The notes beneath the pieces were generated by a model. It was given only the letters and a program-made list of their open reading frames with translations, did no database searches and was not told the DNA's origin. 29,193 bases of DNA from a virus. Position numbers and translations under genes: made by a program. How positions within the stretch are numbered: position 1 is the first letter of the stretch; every line of letters begins with the position of its first letter. The stretch spans positions 1 to 29,193 of the IMG/VR virus record IMGVR_UViG_3300020378_000029. The stretch is one strand, 5' to 3'. Positions 8,673-15,957 of the stretch are shown one piece after another.

Positions 8673-9132
8673 TATTTAATTCCTTTGTAAATAAATAAAA
8701 ATTTTCTTTTTTAACACCATAAGGTCTTTGAAATTTAATATCAAAACCACACCATTGAAGCCACCTCATAGCAGTTTTGTTTTTGTCATGAACAAAATTA
8801 TATAAGACTGGATATTTTTCACCTAAATGATCCACCCAATCTTTACATTCTCTTAAAAATTCTCTTGATATTGTTTTTATTGAACTTGAAGTTAACATCC
8901 AAGGCACTCCATAGTTTGTACCATTAACACAATCAGAAACACCAAACATTCCTATTACTTCTATACCATCAACAATAGTATACACTTTAGCATTAGGAGC
9001 TGCAAATGCACCTAATAAAGCATCAATTGGTTTATGGTCATTCATAGCTTTTATTTCTTCAACATCTTCTCTCCTTAATCTAGGAGCTAATATTACAGCA
9101 TGAGTTTTAGTTGCTTCTACTACTTCAGCCAT
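8665..9132 (-). CDS. gp13-like virion-region protein with GNAT (acetyltransferase) look
   Basis: Encodes 155 residues from the ATG at 9132, which shares bases with the stop of the tail tube B gene (TAATG). An in-frame ATG further upstream at 9171 would overlap that gene by 40 bases and is less likely. The order of elements suggests a GNAT fold: an N-terminal helix (REDVEEIKAMN), a strand pair with IVDGIEVIGMFGVSD, a helix (ISREFLRECKDWVDHL), then VLYNFVHDKNKTAMRWLQWCGF, which resembles the final GNAT helix and strand (N-x-x-A-x-x-x-L-x-x-x-G-F). T7 gp13, in the same slot, is assigned to the DUF2833 group. Catalysis is not shown; it may only use the fold in virion assembly. Confidence 0.78.
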   Translation of the reverse strand: MAEVVEATKTHAVILAPRLRREDVEEIKAMNDHKPIDALLGAFAAPNAKVYTIVDGIEVIGMFGVSDCVNGTNYGVPWMLTSSSIKTISREFLRECKDWVDHLGEKYPVLYNFVHDKNKTAMRWLQWCGFDIKFQRPYGVKKENFYLFTKELNNV

Positions 9133-11210
9133 TATATTCTTTGTGATCTGATAGTATAAAAACCCTCCCACTCAGCTTTTTGAAAAGCACAAGGAAGATA
9201 ACTATCAGACGTTATTGATATAGTTACTCTATCGTTTTTAGATAAAATAGGAAACCTAAATGTACCATCATCAAGTCTAACCTCTTCAATTAAACTATCG
9301 GCTTCATTAATAATAATTCCATTAAATTCATAACTACTAGCAGTCCTAGATTTAGGAGTTACATTAATTACAAAGTGACCAGTATCTTCATAGTCAACAC
9401 TCATAGTTCTTAACTGCAACCTACCAGAGTTAACTGTTACAGTAGCATTTTTTTCTTTAACATGTTGTTGTGAAAATTGATAAGTAAATGTATACGGGAT
9501 ACCTACTAAAGATGCTGATGCACTATAATTACCAGTGGCTGTAACTGTTGTTGTAGATGTTCTATTTAATGTAGGAATATCTACACCTTTTCTACTTGCC
9601 CAAGCGCCTGACTTTACAACTTTTACAGGATCACTTGTAGGAATAGGATAGGGTAAAGTCCAGGTAGTAATGTTAGTGCCTGAATTATAAGAACCAGTAA
9701 GAGAAGTTTTTCTATCTAGTCTTACATTAAAATCTAGACCAGTATCAGAAGGATATTGTAACTCCATCTTTTCAATGTAAACACCATCTGTTCTTGCTAC
9801 AATTAGGTACAAAGTGTTTTCTAATAAATCAATATTAAGAATTGTATCATTGTTAGATAGCTCGTAAAACGACCAAGCTGATAAAGCTTTTTTAGCTCTT
9901 GTTATTGTTGTTTCACCAGCAGTAAAATACCATCGGTAAACATAAATTCTATTTACATCCCCTGAAGTAATTGCATAAAGTGAATCTTCAGAATTAGATG
10001 CAACCATTGTTTTTACATTATTCGGAATATATTGAGGAACGTGAGCTGTAATGTTTGCAGCATTCTTTGTAATATTATCTTCGTCTACAAAGTATTCTCT
10101 TACGTTTGTGAATGCACCTTTTCTATATGCAAAATAAACATTATTACCAGCTCCCACAGGTTGCACATTTGTATCAACTTCAAACTCTGTAGTTGCGGTA
10201 ATACTAATTGTTTCTGGTGTTAGATTGCCATTAGATTCTAAAATAAATTGTGTCTTGTCTGAAAAGAACAATAAACTTTCATTATAAGGTATAACTCTTT
10301 TCAAAATAGAAACACTAGTGTGACTAACTGTTACATCTATAGGTGAATCATCTAGTAAAGCTGTAACTGTACTAGGAAAGAAATTAAAAAAATCACCAGC
10401 TCGACTAAAGATTACATTTTCATCAGATATAAAGCCAAGTCTATTTTTATGAAAGAAAACACCATTAATAGTTTGTCCTACAAAACTTGGATCAGGAGCT
10501 GAGTCTAAGTCTCCTACAGTTCTGTCATCATAAGTCGCTCTATCAAAAGTAAATGAACCACTAGACAAAGCAAGTTTATGTGGCATTGTTGTATTATTTA
10601 TTTGAAACGTAATGCCTGGCTTTACAGTTTCCTCATAGTCACCTCCAGTAGAGGTGGCCTTTACATAGTACTCATCAAACTCGTTACTAGGGTCACCTAT
10701 AATTTTAAAAATATCTCCAACACTTAAACCTGAAGTTGGAAGTTGTGAGAACTGGTTTTTTTCATCAGTAATACTTCCTGGTGTAGTAGAAGTATTCATG
10801 GTAACTGTTGTTTTTTTATTTATAATAAAAGTAAAATCAGCAACAGTTAAAAATTCTAAATCAGTTGAGGGGTTACTACATACTAAATAACTAGTGCCAT
10901 TAGGTGTGTTTACAGTAACAGCATTACCATTTAAATCATAAGCAACGATAGATGCAGTCGAATTATCACTAGTAACAACAATTATATATTGATTACTTGT
11001 ATCCCTGTTTACAACATGAATAGCTGCATTACTTAATGATGAAGATGAAATTTTTGCCACATGTTCTGTTGGTGGCCTTTTAAGTAAACCATCAACAACT
11101 GAACTAACTCCATTAATTTGACTATCACACTGTGTAAGTTGTCTCAGTGTAGCTGGTTGTTGTGAAACACCATTAATTAAATTTGGTATTGATGTACTGA
11201 CTAAAGGCAT
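9132..11210 (-). CDS. Tail tubular protein B (gp12-like nozzle)
   Basis: Encodes 692 residues, close to T7 gp12 (794), and follows the tail tubular A gene. The N-terminus is diagnostic: SIPNLINGVSQQPATLRQLTQC, then a segment on linking the subject to GLLKRPPTEHVAKI. The motif NGVSQQP followed by R-P-P-T is typical of T7-like nozzle proteins. The middle contains NRLGFISDENVIFSRAGDFF and LLFFSDKTQFIL, also family-like. The rest is beta-rich and Thr/Ser-rich. In the virion six copies form the tail nozzle through which DNA passes. GAGG lies 6 bases before the start. Assignment is firm. Confidence 0.93.
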   Translation of the reverse strand: MPLVSTSIPNLINGVSQQPATLRQLTQCDSQINGVSSVVDGLLKRPPTEHVAKISSSSLSNAAIHVVNRDTSNQYIIVVTSDNSTASIVAYDLNGNAVTVNTPNGTSYLVCSNPSTDLEFLTVADFTFIINKKTTVTMNTSTTPGSITDEKNQFSQLPTSGLSVGDIFKIIGDPSNEFDEYYVKATSTGGDYEETVKPGITFQINNTTMPHKLALSSGSFTFDRATYDDRTVGDLDSAPDPSFVGQTINGVFFHKNRLGFISDENVIFSRAGDFFNFFPSTVTALLDDSPIDVTVSHTSVSILKRVIPYNESLLFFSDKTQFILESNGNLTPETISITATTEFEVDTNVQPVGAGNNVYFAYRKGAFTNVREYFVDEDNITKNAANITAHVPQYIPNNVKTMVASNSEDSLYAITSGDVNRIYVYRWYFTAGETTITRAKKALSAWSFYELSNNDTILNIDLLENTLYLIVARTDGVYIEKMELQYPSDTGLDFNVRLDRKTSLTGSYNSGTNITTWTLPYPIPTSDPVKVVKSGAWASRKGVDIPTLNRTSTTTVTATGNYSASASLVGIPYTFTYQFSQQHVKEKNATVTVNSGRLQLRTMSVDYEDTGHFVINVTPKSRTASSYEFNGIIINEADSLIEEVRLDDGTFRFPILSKNDRVTISITSDSYLPCAFQKAEWEGFYTIRSQRI

Positions 11211-11213
11211 TGG

Positions 11214-11819
11214 TTACCTCAAAGCTCGTCTTAGTACACCCCTGTTAACAATCTTACGAGTGGTAAAGTTGTCATTAAGTACATTGTAATCCTGTGTTTG
11301 AGCTTCTATTTGTTCAAAGTATAATAGAGCTTCATTCTCATCAGCTTGAGTAAATCCTGATAAAGTTTGCGATCCTAATATTCTATTTTGAAATCTTCGT
11401 GCAGATTTAACTGTTATGTATCTTCTTACATGTTGAGGTAAATCTGTAAATTCTAAGAGTAAAACCATAGTAACAAAAAGAGTACCAGTAAAAGTTGTAA
11501 AACTTCGTTGTCCTCTATCATATAACCTTGTTCCTCTTTGTACAACATCAGTTTGTATTGATTGACCAGTAGTATCTACACTAACACAATTAACAGGTAA
11601 ATCTATTTCTCCATTTGTATTAGGAGTAATAGGAAAATTTATTTCTGTATTACAATGTAACCCTCTAGATTGTATTTCTACATTTGTTTCATCTAAAATA
11701 CTTTCAGCAATAGAAACGTCAGCAAGAGTTGCATCATCTAAAGATGAAACTGGAGCTTCACCTATTGATGCAAGCATAATGTTTACAGCTTGTATTTTAC
11801 TAGTCGGTGTTAATGCCAT
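11214..11819 (-). CDS. Tail tubular protein A (gp11-like adaptor)
   Basis: Encodes 201 residues, similar to T7 gp11 (196). Family features are the N-terminal AVNIMLASIGEAPVSSLDD, the helix with VEIQSRGLHCNTEINFPI, the GEIDLPVNCVSVD segment, and LYDRGQRSFTTFTGTLFVTM. The protein forms the dodecameric ring joining the portal to the nozzle. The start is preceded by AGGAAT and lies just after the terminator hairpin at 11834-11865, so this may be the first gene of the transcript segment after the capsid. It is followed 3 bases later by the tail tubular B gene. Confidence 0.92.
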   Translation of the reverse strand: MALTPTSKIQAVNIMLASIGEAPVSSLDDATLADVSIAESILDETNVEIQSRGLHCNTEINFPITPNTNGEIDLPVNCVSVDTTGQSIQTDVVQRGTRLYDRGQRSFTTFTGTLFVTMVLLLEFTDLPQHVRRYITVKSARRFQNRILGSQTLSGFTQADENEALLYFEQIEAQTQDYNVLNDNFTTRKIVNRGVLRRALR

Positions 11820-11833
11820 TTAATATTCCTAAG

Positions 11834-11865
11834 TTAAAAAAAGGAGCACCATTACGATGCTCCTT
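11834..11865 (-). terminator. Rho-independent-type terminator after capsid and PqqA-like genes
   Basis: On the minus strand an 8-bp perfect stem (AAGGAGCA / TGCTCCTT, plus positions 11841-11848 and 11858-11865) with a 9-base loop runs into a tract of consecutive T. T7 has its main terminator in the same place, just after the capsid gene 10. The plus strand beyond the stem is also T-rich, so it might act both ways. It lies between the PqqA-like gene (stop at 11876) and the tail tubular A gene (start 11819), and would give high capsid and peptide expression with reduced read-through into the tail genes. Confidence 0.85.
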
Positions 11866-11875
11866 AGTTTTAGTT

Positions 11876-11956
11876 TTATTTTTTAGCGCAAGCATATGCA
11901 TTGATTTCAAGGCCAATAGCAATAGCTTGAACTTTTGGTTTAGTCCAAATCGCCAT
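11876..11956 (-). CDS. pqqA-like: PqqA-like precursor peptide (26 residues)
   Basis: The ORF has an ATG at 11956 preceded by an AGGAG site 10 bases upstream, and lies 18 bases after the capsid gene stop. The peptide has W4-T-K6-P7 near its N-terminus, then G15-L16-E17-x3-Y21 and a short tail ending in Lys-Lys. Known PqqA peptides are 22-30 residues long and share an N-terminal W-x-K-P-type segment and a G-(L/M)-E-x3-Y core. PqqE links that Glu and Tyr, and they become pyrroloquinoline quinone. Every hallmark is present with exact spacing. No pqqB, C, D or E is seen in the window, so processing would need host enzymes; the peptide may instead serve another purpose. The motif is seen in the sequence; PQQ formation is inference. 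It would share the capsid transcript and end before the terminator. Confidence 0.82.
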   Translation of the reverse strand: MAIWTKPKVQAIAIGLEINAYACAKK

Positions 11957-11974
11957 ATTATATTTCTCCTATAA

Positions 11975-12943
11975 TTAAGCAGTTTGAATTTGAACAGCAG
12001 CTTCAGGTCTAAGAACACCATGACCAGCAGCATATTTTGCTACCATTAGTGTACCTTGTCTTCTGATGTCATATTCTGACTCTACTGCAAGATCCATTAA
12101 TTTAACTGTACCCACAGAAGATGGGTGTGCAATAATGGCCACTGTATTTGCAGCCGCAGCTACCTGTTGTCCATTAGCACCACCAGCATCGACACCAGTG
12201 CCAGTAACATTGGCAGTTGGTAGATGAGGTACTTTAATTAAATTAATACCAGCTAACTGAGGAACTTGTCCTGTTGCAATTGAACCTTGACCTGAAAAGT
12301 CAACATTCACAGCATTCGTAGCATTAGCTAAAAGATAATATTGTTCTGGTTTTAAATAACAATATCTGTCTTCCGCTGGTACATAGTTGTCATCCAAAGT
12401 TTCGGCTGCTGAGAAAATACTAGCAATTAAAGATGTTGCATTGGTATTCGCATCTGCATCAGTTATAACTGTTCCTGATGGATAACTTGTATCACCAACA
12501 TTAGCTGTAGATTCGTTTGCAGCAGCAACCATCATTTGTAAAACGTGCTTATCCATTTGGAAAGCAAGTGCTCTACCCATCTCTTGTGAGTAGATAGATC
12601 TTACATCATAATGATTTTTTGCTTCATCGATATTAGCAATGAAGTGATGTGATATTAATAGGTCATTGATTTGAATAATTTTCTCGTTGTGGTTCAAATC
12701 TGTACCTACGATTTCAGCTCCAGGGGTGTGATAAGAAGCACTTGATCTCCCCATTACGGGAAATTGCGCCGATTTTCCACTGGGTATTTGCCTGACAAGA
12801 TGTTTGTCCATTGTTACGGCAGTTCTTTCAAATGATTCCATAACCTCACCACTGAACACTTTAAGAAATAAAGAGTTTGCATTAGCATAGTTACTATCAT
12901 TTGCATTAACTGCGCCTAGTCTTGAGACTGTTGCATTAGTCAT
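11975..12943 (-). CDS. Major capsid protein (gp10-like)
   Basis: Encodes 322 residues, similar to T7 gp10A (345). It lies directly after the scaffold gene, as in T7. Recognisable segments are the N-terminal LFLKVFSGEVMESFERTAVT, the region with GKSAQFPVMGRSSASYHTPG, and the helix with DISHHF-like LLISHHFIANIDEAKNHYD, which matches the T7-like HK97-fold E-loop and spine-helix region. The protein builds the icosahedral shell. The start has a strong AAGGAG site 7 bases upstream and a 100-base leader, fitting high expression. A terminator follows after the small peptide gene. I see no frameshift signal of the T7 10A/10B kind. Confidence 0.93.
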   Translation of the reverse strand: MTNATVSRLGAVNANDSNYANANSLFLKVFSGEVMESFERTAVTMDKHLVRQIPSGKSAQFPVMGRSSASYHTPGAEIVGTDLNHNEKIIQINDLLISHHFIANIDEAKNHYDVRSIYSQEMGRALAFQMDKHVLQMMVAAANESTANVGDTSYPSGTVITDADANTNATSLIASIFSAAETLDDNYVPAEDRYCYLKPEQYYLLANATNAVNVDFSGQGSIATGQVPQLAGINLIKVPHLPTANVTGTGVDAGGANGQQVAAAANTVAIIAHPSSVGTVKLMDLAVESEYDIRRQGTLMVAKYAAGHGVLRPEAAVQIQTA

Positions 12944-13045
12944 GTTTTATCTCCTTGATAAAATAAGTTAATATAAATGTTTTCTATCTACACCTTACTT
13001 TGCAAAAGTATTCTCCTCGGAGAGTTTTGTTCGTTTTGGTTTTGA
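12944..13045 (-). promoter_or_regulatory. Capsid gene leader
   Basis: This 102-base non-coding gap lies between scaffold and capsid, the longest in the head region. It has an imperfect dyad at 13004-13028 (AAAA...TTTT outer arms around a TCTCC/GGAGA core), then an AT-rich stretch, and the strong capsid ribosome-binding site AAGGAG. In T7 the corresponding gap carries a strong late promoter and an RNase III site. A similar role is plausible, but I cannot identify a phage promoter consensus. Confidence 0.4.
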
Positions 13046-13825
13046 TTAGAGTTTGGAACGAGCCAACTTATCTTGAACTTCTTGTTGATAAGCTGGATCT
13101 TTACGATACTCTGGTTTTGCCATGTCAGCAGTGACTTGACTCCAGTTATCATATCCGACTCCAGTGGATACAGCAGATTTACCACCAACTAGGGATGGGT
13201 CTGTGCCCTCTGAACTTGTATATCTAGCTTTTAAACCTTGTACTGCAAGATTTATTTGAGCTACATCAGAACTGTTAACAGCAATGTTGAAAGCATTTAC
13301 TTCATCTTTAGATAAGCTATCTTTTGCCCAGTTAACCATTTCTGTATATTGTTCTTTACCACCCACACTATTGTAGACTTGGTTTTGAACATTTGTAGCT
13401 AAAGCCTGCTGACCAGCAATGTACTGGTCAACGACATTTCTTGGTATGCCTTTTTGTTCCATCTCAATGTAACTTGAGTCGGAAAGACTACCATTAGTAT
13501 TATATTCATTTGAATATTTATTAAAATCCAAACCAACAGACTGCAATGCTTCTTCTGCATTTTCACCTTGTATTTCTAAAGTATCATCTTTGGATTGTTC
13601 TTTAGGTTGTTCTTTTGGCTCTTTTGCTGTTTGTTCAGCTTGTTTTTGTGTAAGCTTTGTATATTCACCTTGAAGTGAGTCATAAGCTTTTGCTAAGTCT
13701 TCTGGTGACTTAAACTTTTCTTGTAACCACTCAGGTCGTTCTTGTGTTGTTGCTTCTTCCTTAACTTCTTCTTGAGGTTTTTCGGAAGTAGTCTCTTCTG
13801 ATTTTATTGTAACTGTTTCAACCAT
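13046..13825 (-). CDS. Scaffold (capsid assembly) protein, gp9-like
   Basis: Encodes 259 residues, strongly acidic and Gln/Glu/Lys-rich at the N-terminus (SEETTSEKPQEEVKEEATTQ), with the common phage scaffold motif RPEWLQEKFKSPEDLAKAYD near residues 30-50. The C-terminal part is basic-helical (AYQQEVQDKLARSKL), a typical capsid-binding end. T7 gp9 is 307 residues. It templates procapsid assembly and then leaves. It lies between the portal and capsid genes as in T7. The start follows AAAGAG at 6 bases. Confidence 0.9.
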   Translation of the reverse strand: MVETVTIKSEETTSEKPQEEVKEEATTQERPEWLQEKFKSPEDLAKAYDSLQGEYTKLTQKQAEQTAKEPKEQPKEQSKDDTLEIQGENAEEALQSVGLDFNKYSNEYNTNGSLSDSSYIEMEQKGIPRNVVDQYIAGQQALATNVQNQVYNSVGGKEQYTEMVNWAKDSLSKDEVNAFNIAVNSSDVAQINLAVQGLKARYTSSEGTDPSLVGGKSAVSTGVGYDNWSQVTADMAKPEYRKDPAYQQEVQDKLARSKL

Positions 13826-13827
13826 GA

Positions 13828-13986
13828 TTAACTCTTTACAATAATTGAGCCTTGAGCATTACGATACTTTTTACCTGGTTCGGCAGTTTGTGCATTCCAT
13901 AATGGTAGGTCTTCAATTTTTAGTTCTTTAGTCTTGGTTTCTTCTTTTGGATTATCCTTATCACTAAGGGTCTTACTCAGTTTCAT
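13828..13986 (-). CDS. Small protein between portal and scaffold, unknown
   Basis: Encodes 52 residues from the ATG at 13986, chosen because AAGGAA lies 7 bases upstream. It overlaps the end of the portal gene by 14 bases. An earlier in-frame ATG at 14040 would overlap by 68 bases and lacks a good site. The peptide is Lys/Glu-rich at first and then has LPLWNAQTAEPGKKYRNAQG, a compact segment resembling short beta-hairpin domains in phage structural proteins. I do not recognise it. Position suggests head assembly. Confidence 0.65.
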   Translation of the reverse strand: MKLSKTLSDKDNPKEETKTKELKIEDLPLWNAQTAEPGKKYRNAQGSIIVKS

Positions 13987-15541
13987 TTGTAGTTCCTTGT
14001 TGTTGTTGTTGCTGGAGATTTTGAGCTGAAGCTTTAGCATATTCTTTTACAGCTCCAGGTGCAGCTTTCTCCATAGCAGAATTTAACATTTGTTGCTGCA
14101 TAGCTTGCTGTTGTTGTTGAACTTCAGCAGCTAATTGTTCATCAGTTTTAATTAGACCTGACGTGTCTATTCCATGACCAGTAGCCAATCTAGTTATTAA
14201 ATCACCAAAGTCAACTCTTTGAATTGTTTCTGGATTAGCTTGAGCTAGTTGAATAACATCTGTCATAAAGGTTCTAAGCTTATTAAGATCATTACCTCTA
14301 CCAAGAGCTTCAATACCAGTTATAATTACTGGTGCTACTTTGTCTTTTGGAATCTTTGGTATCTTACCACTTGCTGACATTCTTTGCATAAGAATATTAA
14401 CAATAGGTAATTGCATTTCTTGAGATAGAATAGAGTAAACACCACCCAGTGCTGTCTCTAATTCTTGAGCCATATATCTAATTTCTTCAGCAGTGACTCT
14501 TTCAGCTTTTCTTTGTATTGCAGAATTAAGTAAGAAATCAAATGCTAGTCGTTCTTCAATTCTTGTAATAGCTTGAAGAGACACTTGCATGTCTGCCCTT
14601 TTTTCAGTTTGTAAAACTCGTACATCATCAGGTTGACCAGTAATCACTGCACCATTCTCAGCTTCAGCTATGTCTCTTTTTCGTGTGGTAGCATTAGGCC
14701 TTACTAAGAACACAACTTTAGATGTGGCAGCAGCAGCTTCAACCATTGCTTCAGTCAAACCCTCAAGACTTTTTAAGTCTCCTATAAATTCTTCACAATA
14801 ACTTCTACCATAATCTTCATTATCTATTCTAACCATTCGTAATGGTATAAAAGGTAAAAGTTCTTTTTTGTATCTTCCTTGTGATTTAGGAATAATTACA
14901 TCTTTAACTTCTTGTTGCACATTATAGAAGTCACCATCTTTTCTAACAACAGTAAACACTTCAACGTCTTCATCTTGATTTTTAATATCAGCTTGCTGCC
15001 TTATTTCTTCATCAAGTGACATTGGCGAAACCATTTCTTTTACAATGATCTCTAGTATCTCGCCTTGTGGATCTCTTTTTACACCAAAAGAATGTAGAGG
15101 AAAAACTCTTAAACTACCTTTTTTAGGTAAGTGTAACAAAACATTACCAGCTACAATCAAATGTTTTAAAGCTTCGTAAATCGGCACTCTAATAGCTGAG
15201 TTTTCAACTTCAGCTTGTATTTCTCTTTCTATGTTAGCGAGTGTATCTTCTACTTTTGTTTTTAAACCAGGTTGATTAATTAATTCTTTTTTAGTTTTTG
15301 AGTCAACAGACAATCTAAAAAAAGGACTATTAGGTGGAAACAATAAAAGCAATAGCTTACTTGCTAGATTATTAACACCTCTTGATCCAACAGATTGATA
15401 AGGTTGATATAAATCGTTACTATAAGTAAACCCCTCATAAGGCAATAAGGAAGGTATAGTTAACTCAGCACACTCTCGTGCTCTATCTAAATAAAGTTCT
15501 CGTTCTGTTACTAACTTTTCGTATCTGCCTGATGCACTCAT
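13973..15541 (-). CDS. Portal / head-to-tail connector protein (gp8-like)
   Basis: Encodes 522 residues, close to T7 gp8 (536). Family segments include RYEKLVTERELYLDRARECA with TIPSLLPYEG near the N-terminus, SVGSRGVNNLASKLLLLLFPPNSPFFRL near 55-80, the region with RVTAEEIRYMAQELETALGGVYSILSQE, and LGRGNDLNKLRTF. Twelve copies form the ring at the unique vertex, the DNA gate and nucleator of capsid assembly. The C-terminus is Gln-rich with a short poly-Gln run coded by CAA repeats. It follows the Pro-rich protein gene with one base between them; no strong ribosome site is seen, so translation is probably coupled. Confidence 0.95.
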   Translation of the reverse strand: MSASGRYEKLVTERELYLDRARECAELTIPSLLPYEGFTYSNDLYQPYQSVGSRGVNNLASKLLLLLFPPNSPFFRLSVDSKTKKELINQPGLKTKVEDTLANIEREIQAEVENSAIRVPIYEALKHLIVAGNVLLHLPKKGSLRVFPLHSFGVKRDPQGEILEIIVKEMVSPMSLDEEIRQQADIKNQDEDVEVFTVVRKDGDFYNVQQEVKDVIIPKSQGRYKKELLPFIPLRMVRIDNEDYGRSYCEEFIGDLKSLEGLTEAMVEAAAATSKVVFLVRPNATTRKRDIAEAENGAVITGQPDDVRVLQTEKRADMQVSLQAITRIEERLAFDFLLNSAIQRKAERVTAEEIRYMAQELETALGGVYSILSQEMQLPIVNILMQRMSASGKIPKIPKDKVAPVIITGIEALGRGNDLNKLRTFMTDVIQLAQANPETIQRVDFGDLITRLATGHGIDTSGLIKTDEQLAAEVQQQQQAMQQQMLNSAMEKAAPGAVKEYAKASAQNLQQQQQQGTTNETE

Positions 15542-15542
15542 T

Positions 15543-15752
15543 CTAATTAGGGATGTTTAAACCTGATCCACTGCCATAAGAACCACCCAAGGCTGTATCA
15601 GAACCAGTAGTTCTTAACGAGCTTCTTCCCTTTTTCTTTTTCTTTTGAGCTTCATTATCTACCAACTCAGGTGTCTCAATATCTGATGGATCAGTAAGAG
15701 GAGGGGGTGGTGGGGGTGCGGGCGGGGGCTTTGGAGCGCTAAATACACACAT
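15543..15752 (-). CDS. Proline-rich small protein upstream of the portal gene
   Basis: Encodes 69 residues. The N-terminus is mostly proline (FSAPKPPPAPPPPPPLTDP), the middle has a lysine cluster (AQKKKKKGRSSLR), and the end is Gly/Ser-rich (GGSYGSGSGLNIP). Similar small Pro-rich proteins precede the connector gene in several marine T7-like phages; that is from memory, and function is unknown. A disordered, head-associated role is possible. The polyproline codons use C-rich triplets in an otherwise AT-rich genome, creating the G-rich block at 15703-15728 on the plus strand. Eight prolines in two runs would normally stall ribosomes unless EF-P is present. Confidence 0.75.
   Translation of the reverse strand: MCVFSAPKPPPAPPPPPPLTDPSDIETPELVDNEAQKKKKKGRSSLRTTGSDTALGGSYGSGSGLNIPN
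15703..15728 (+). other. G-quadruplex-capable G-rich tract
   Basis: On the plus strand four G runs of 5, 5, 3 and 5 bases are separated by loops of 4, 3 and 1 bases. This fits the usual quadruplex pattern (four runs of at least 3 G with loops of 1-7). It is the strand complementary to the polyproline codons of the small protein gene at 15543-15752, that is, the template for minus-strand transcription. It is the most GC-rich patch I noticed. Whether it folds in the cell is unknown. Confidence 0.6.
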
Positions 15753-15753
15753 A

Positions 15754-15930
15754 TTATTCTTCCTTATTTTCTTCGTTTTCTTTTAATGTTATTAACCATT
15801 GAACAACTGACCTTTGACCAGCTTTAAACCACACTTCTCTATCAGTGAGTTTTATATCTGGACACTCATTTGGAAAAATCTTATCAAGTTCATCTATAAG
15901 ATCTTCTAATTTATAAGGTAATTGTTCCAT
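15754..15930 (-). CDS. Small acidic protein, unknown
   Basis: The ORF of 58 residues starts at the ATG at 15930 and fills the gap between the reductase gene (stop 15958) and the Pro-rich gene (start 15752), one base from the latter. The peptide begins MEQLPYKLEDLIDELDKIFP, continues with CPDIKLTDREVWFKAGQRSVVQWL, and ends in a Glu/Asn/Lys tail. It is predicted mostly helical, with a Trp-containing middle. No known family is recognised. Its tight fit between neighbours and normal codon composition support it as a real gene. Confidence 0.7.
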   Translation of the reverse strand: MEQLPYKLEDLIDELDKIFPNECPDIKLTDREVWFKAGQRSVVQWLITLKENEENKEE

Positions 15931-15957
15931 GAAATGTTTCTAAAACCAGTAGTACAG

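Noticed and set aside
11800-12033. 77-residue minus-strand open frame overlapping the capsid end
   Set aside because: It overlaps the capsid gene, the PqqA-like gene and the tail tube A start in another frame, crosses the terminator, and has low-complexity Leu/Lys/Phe-rich composition typical of AT-rich shadow frames.
12988-13188. 66-residue minus-strand open frame
   Set aside because: It lies mostly inside the scaffold gene in another frame and has no good ribosome site.
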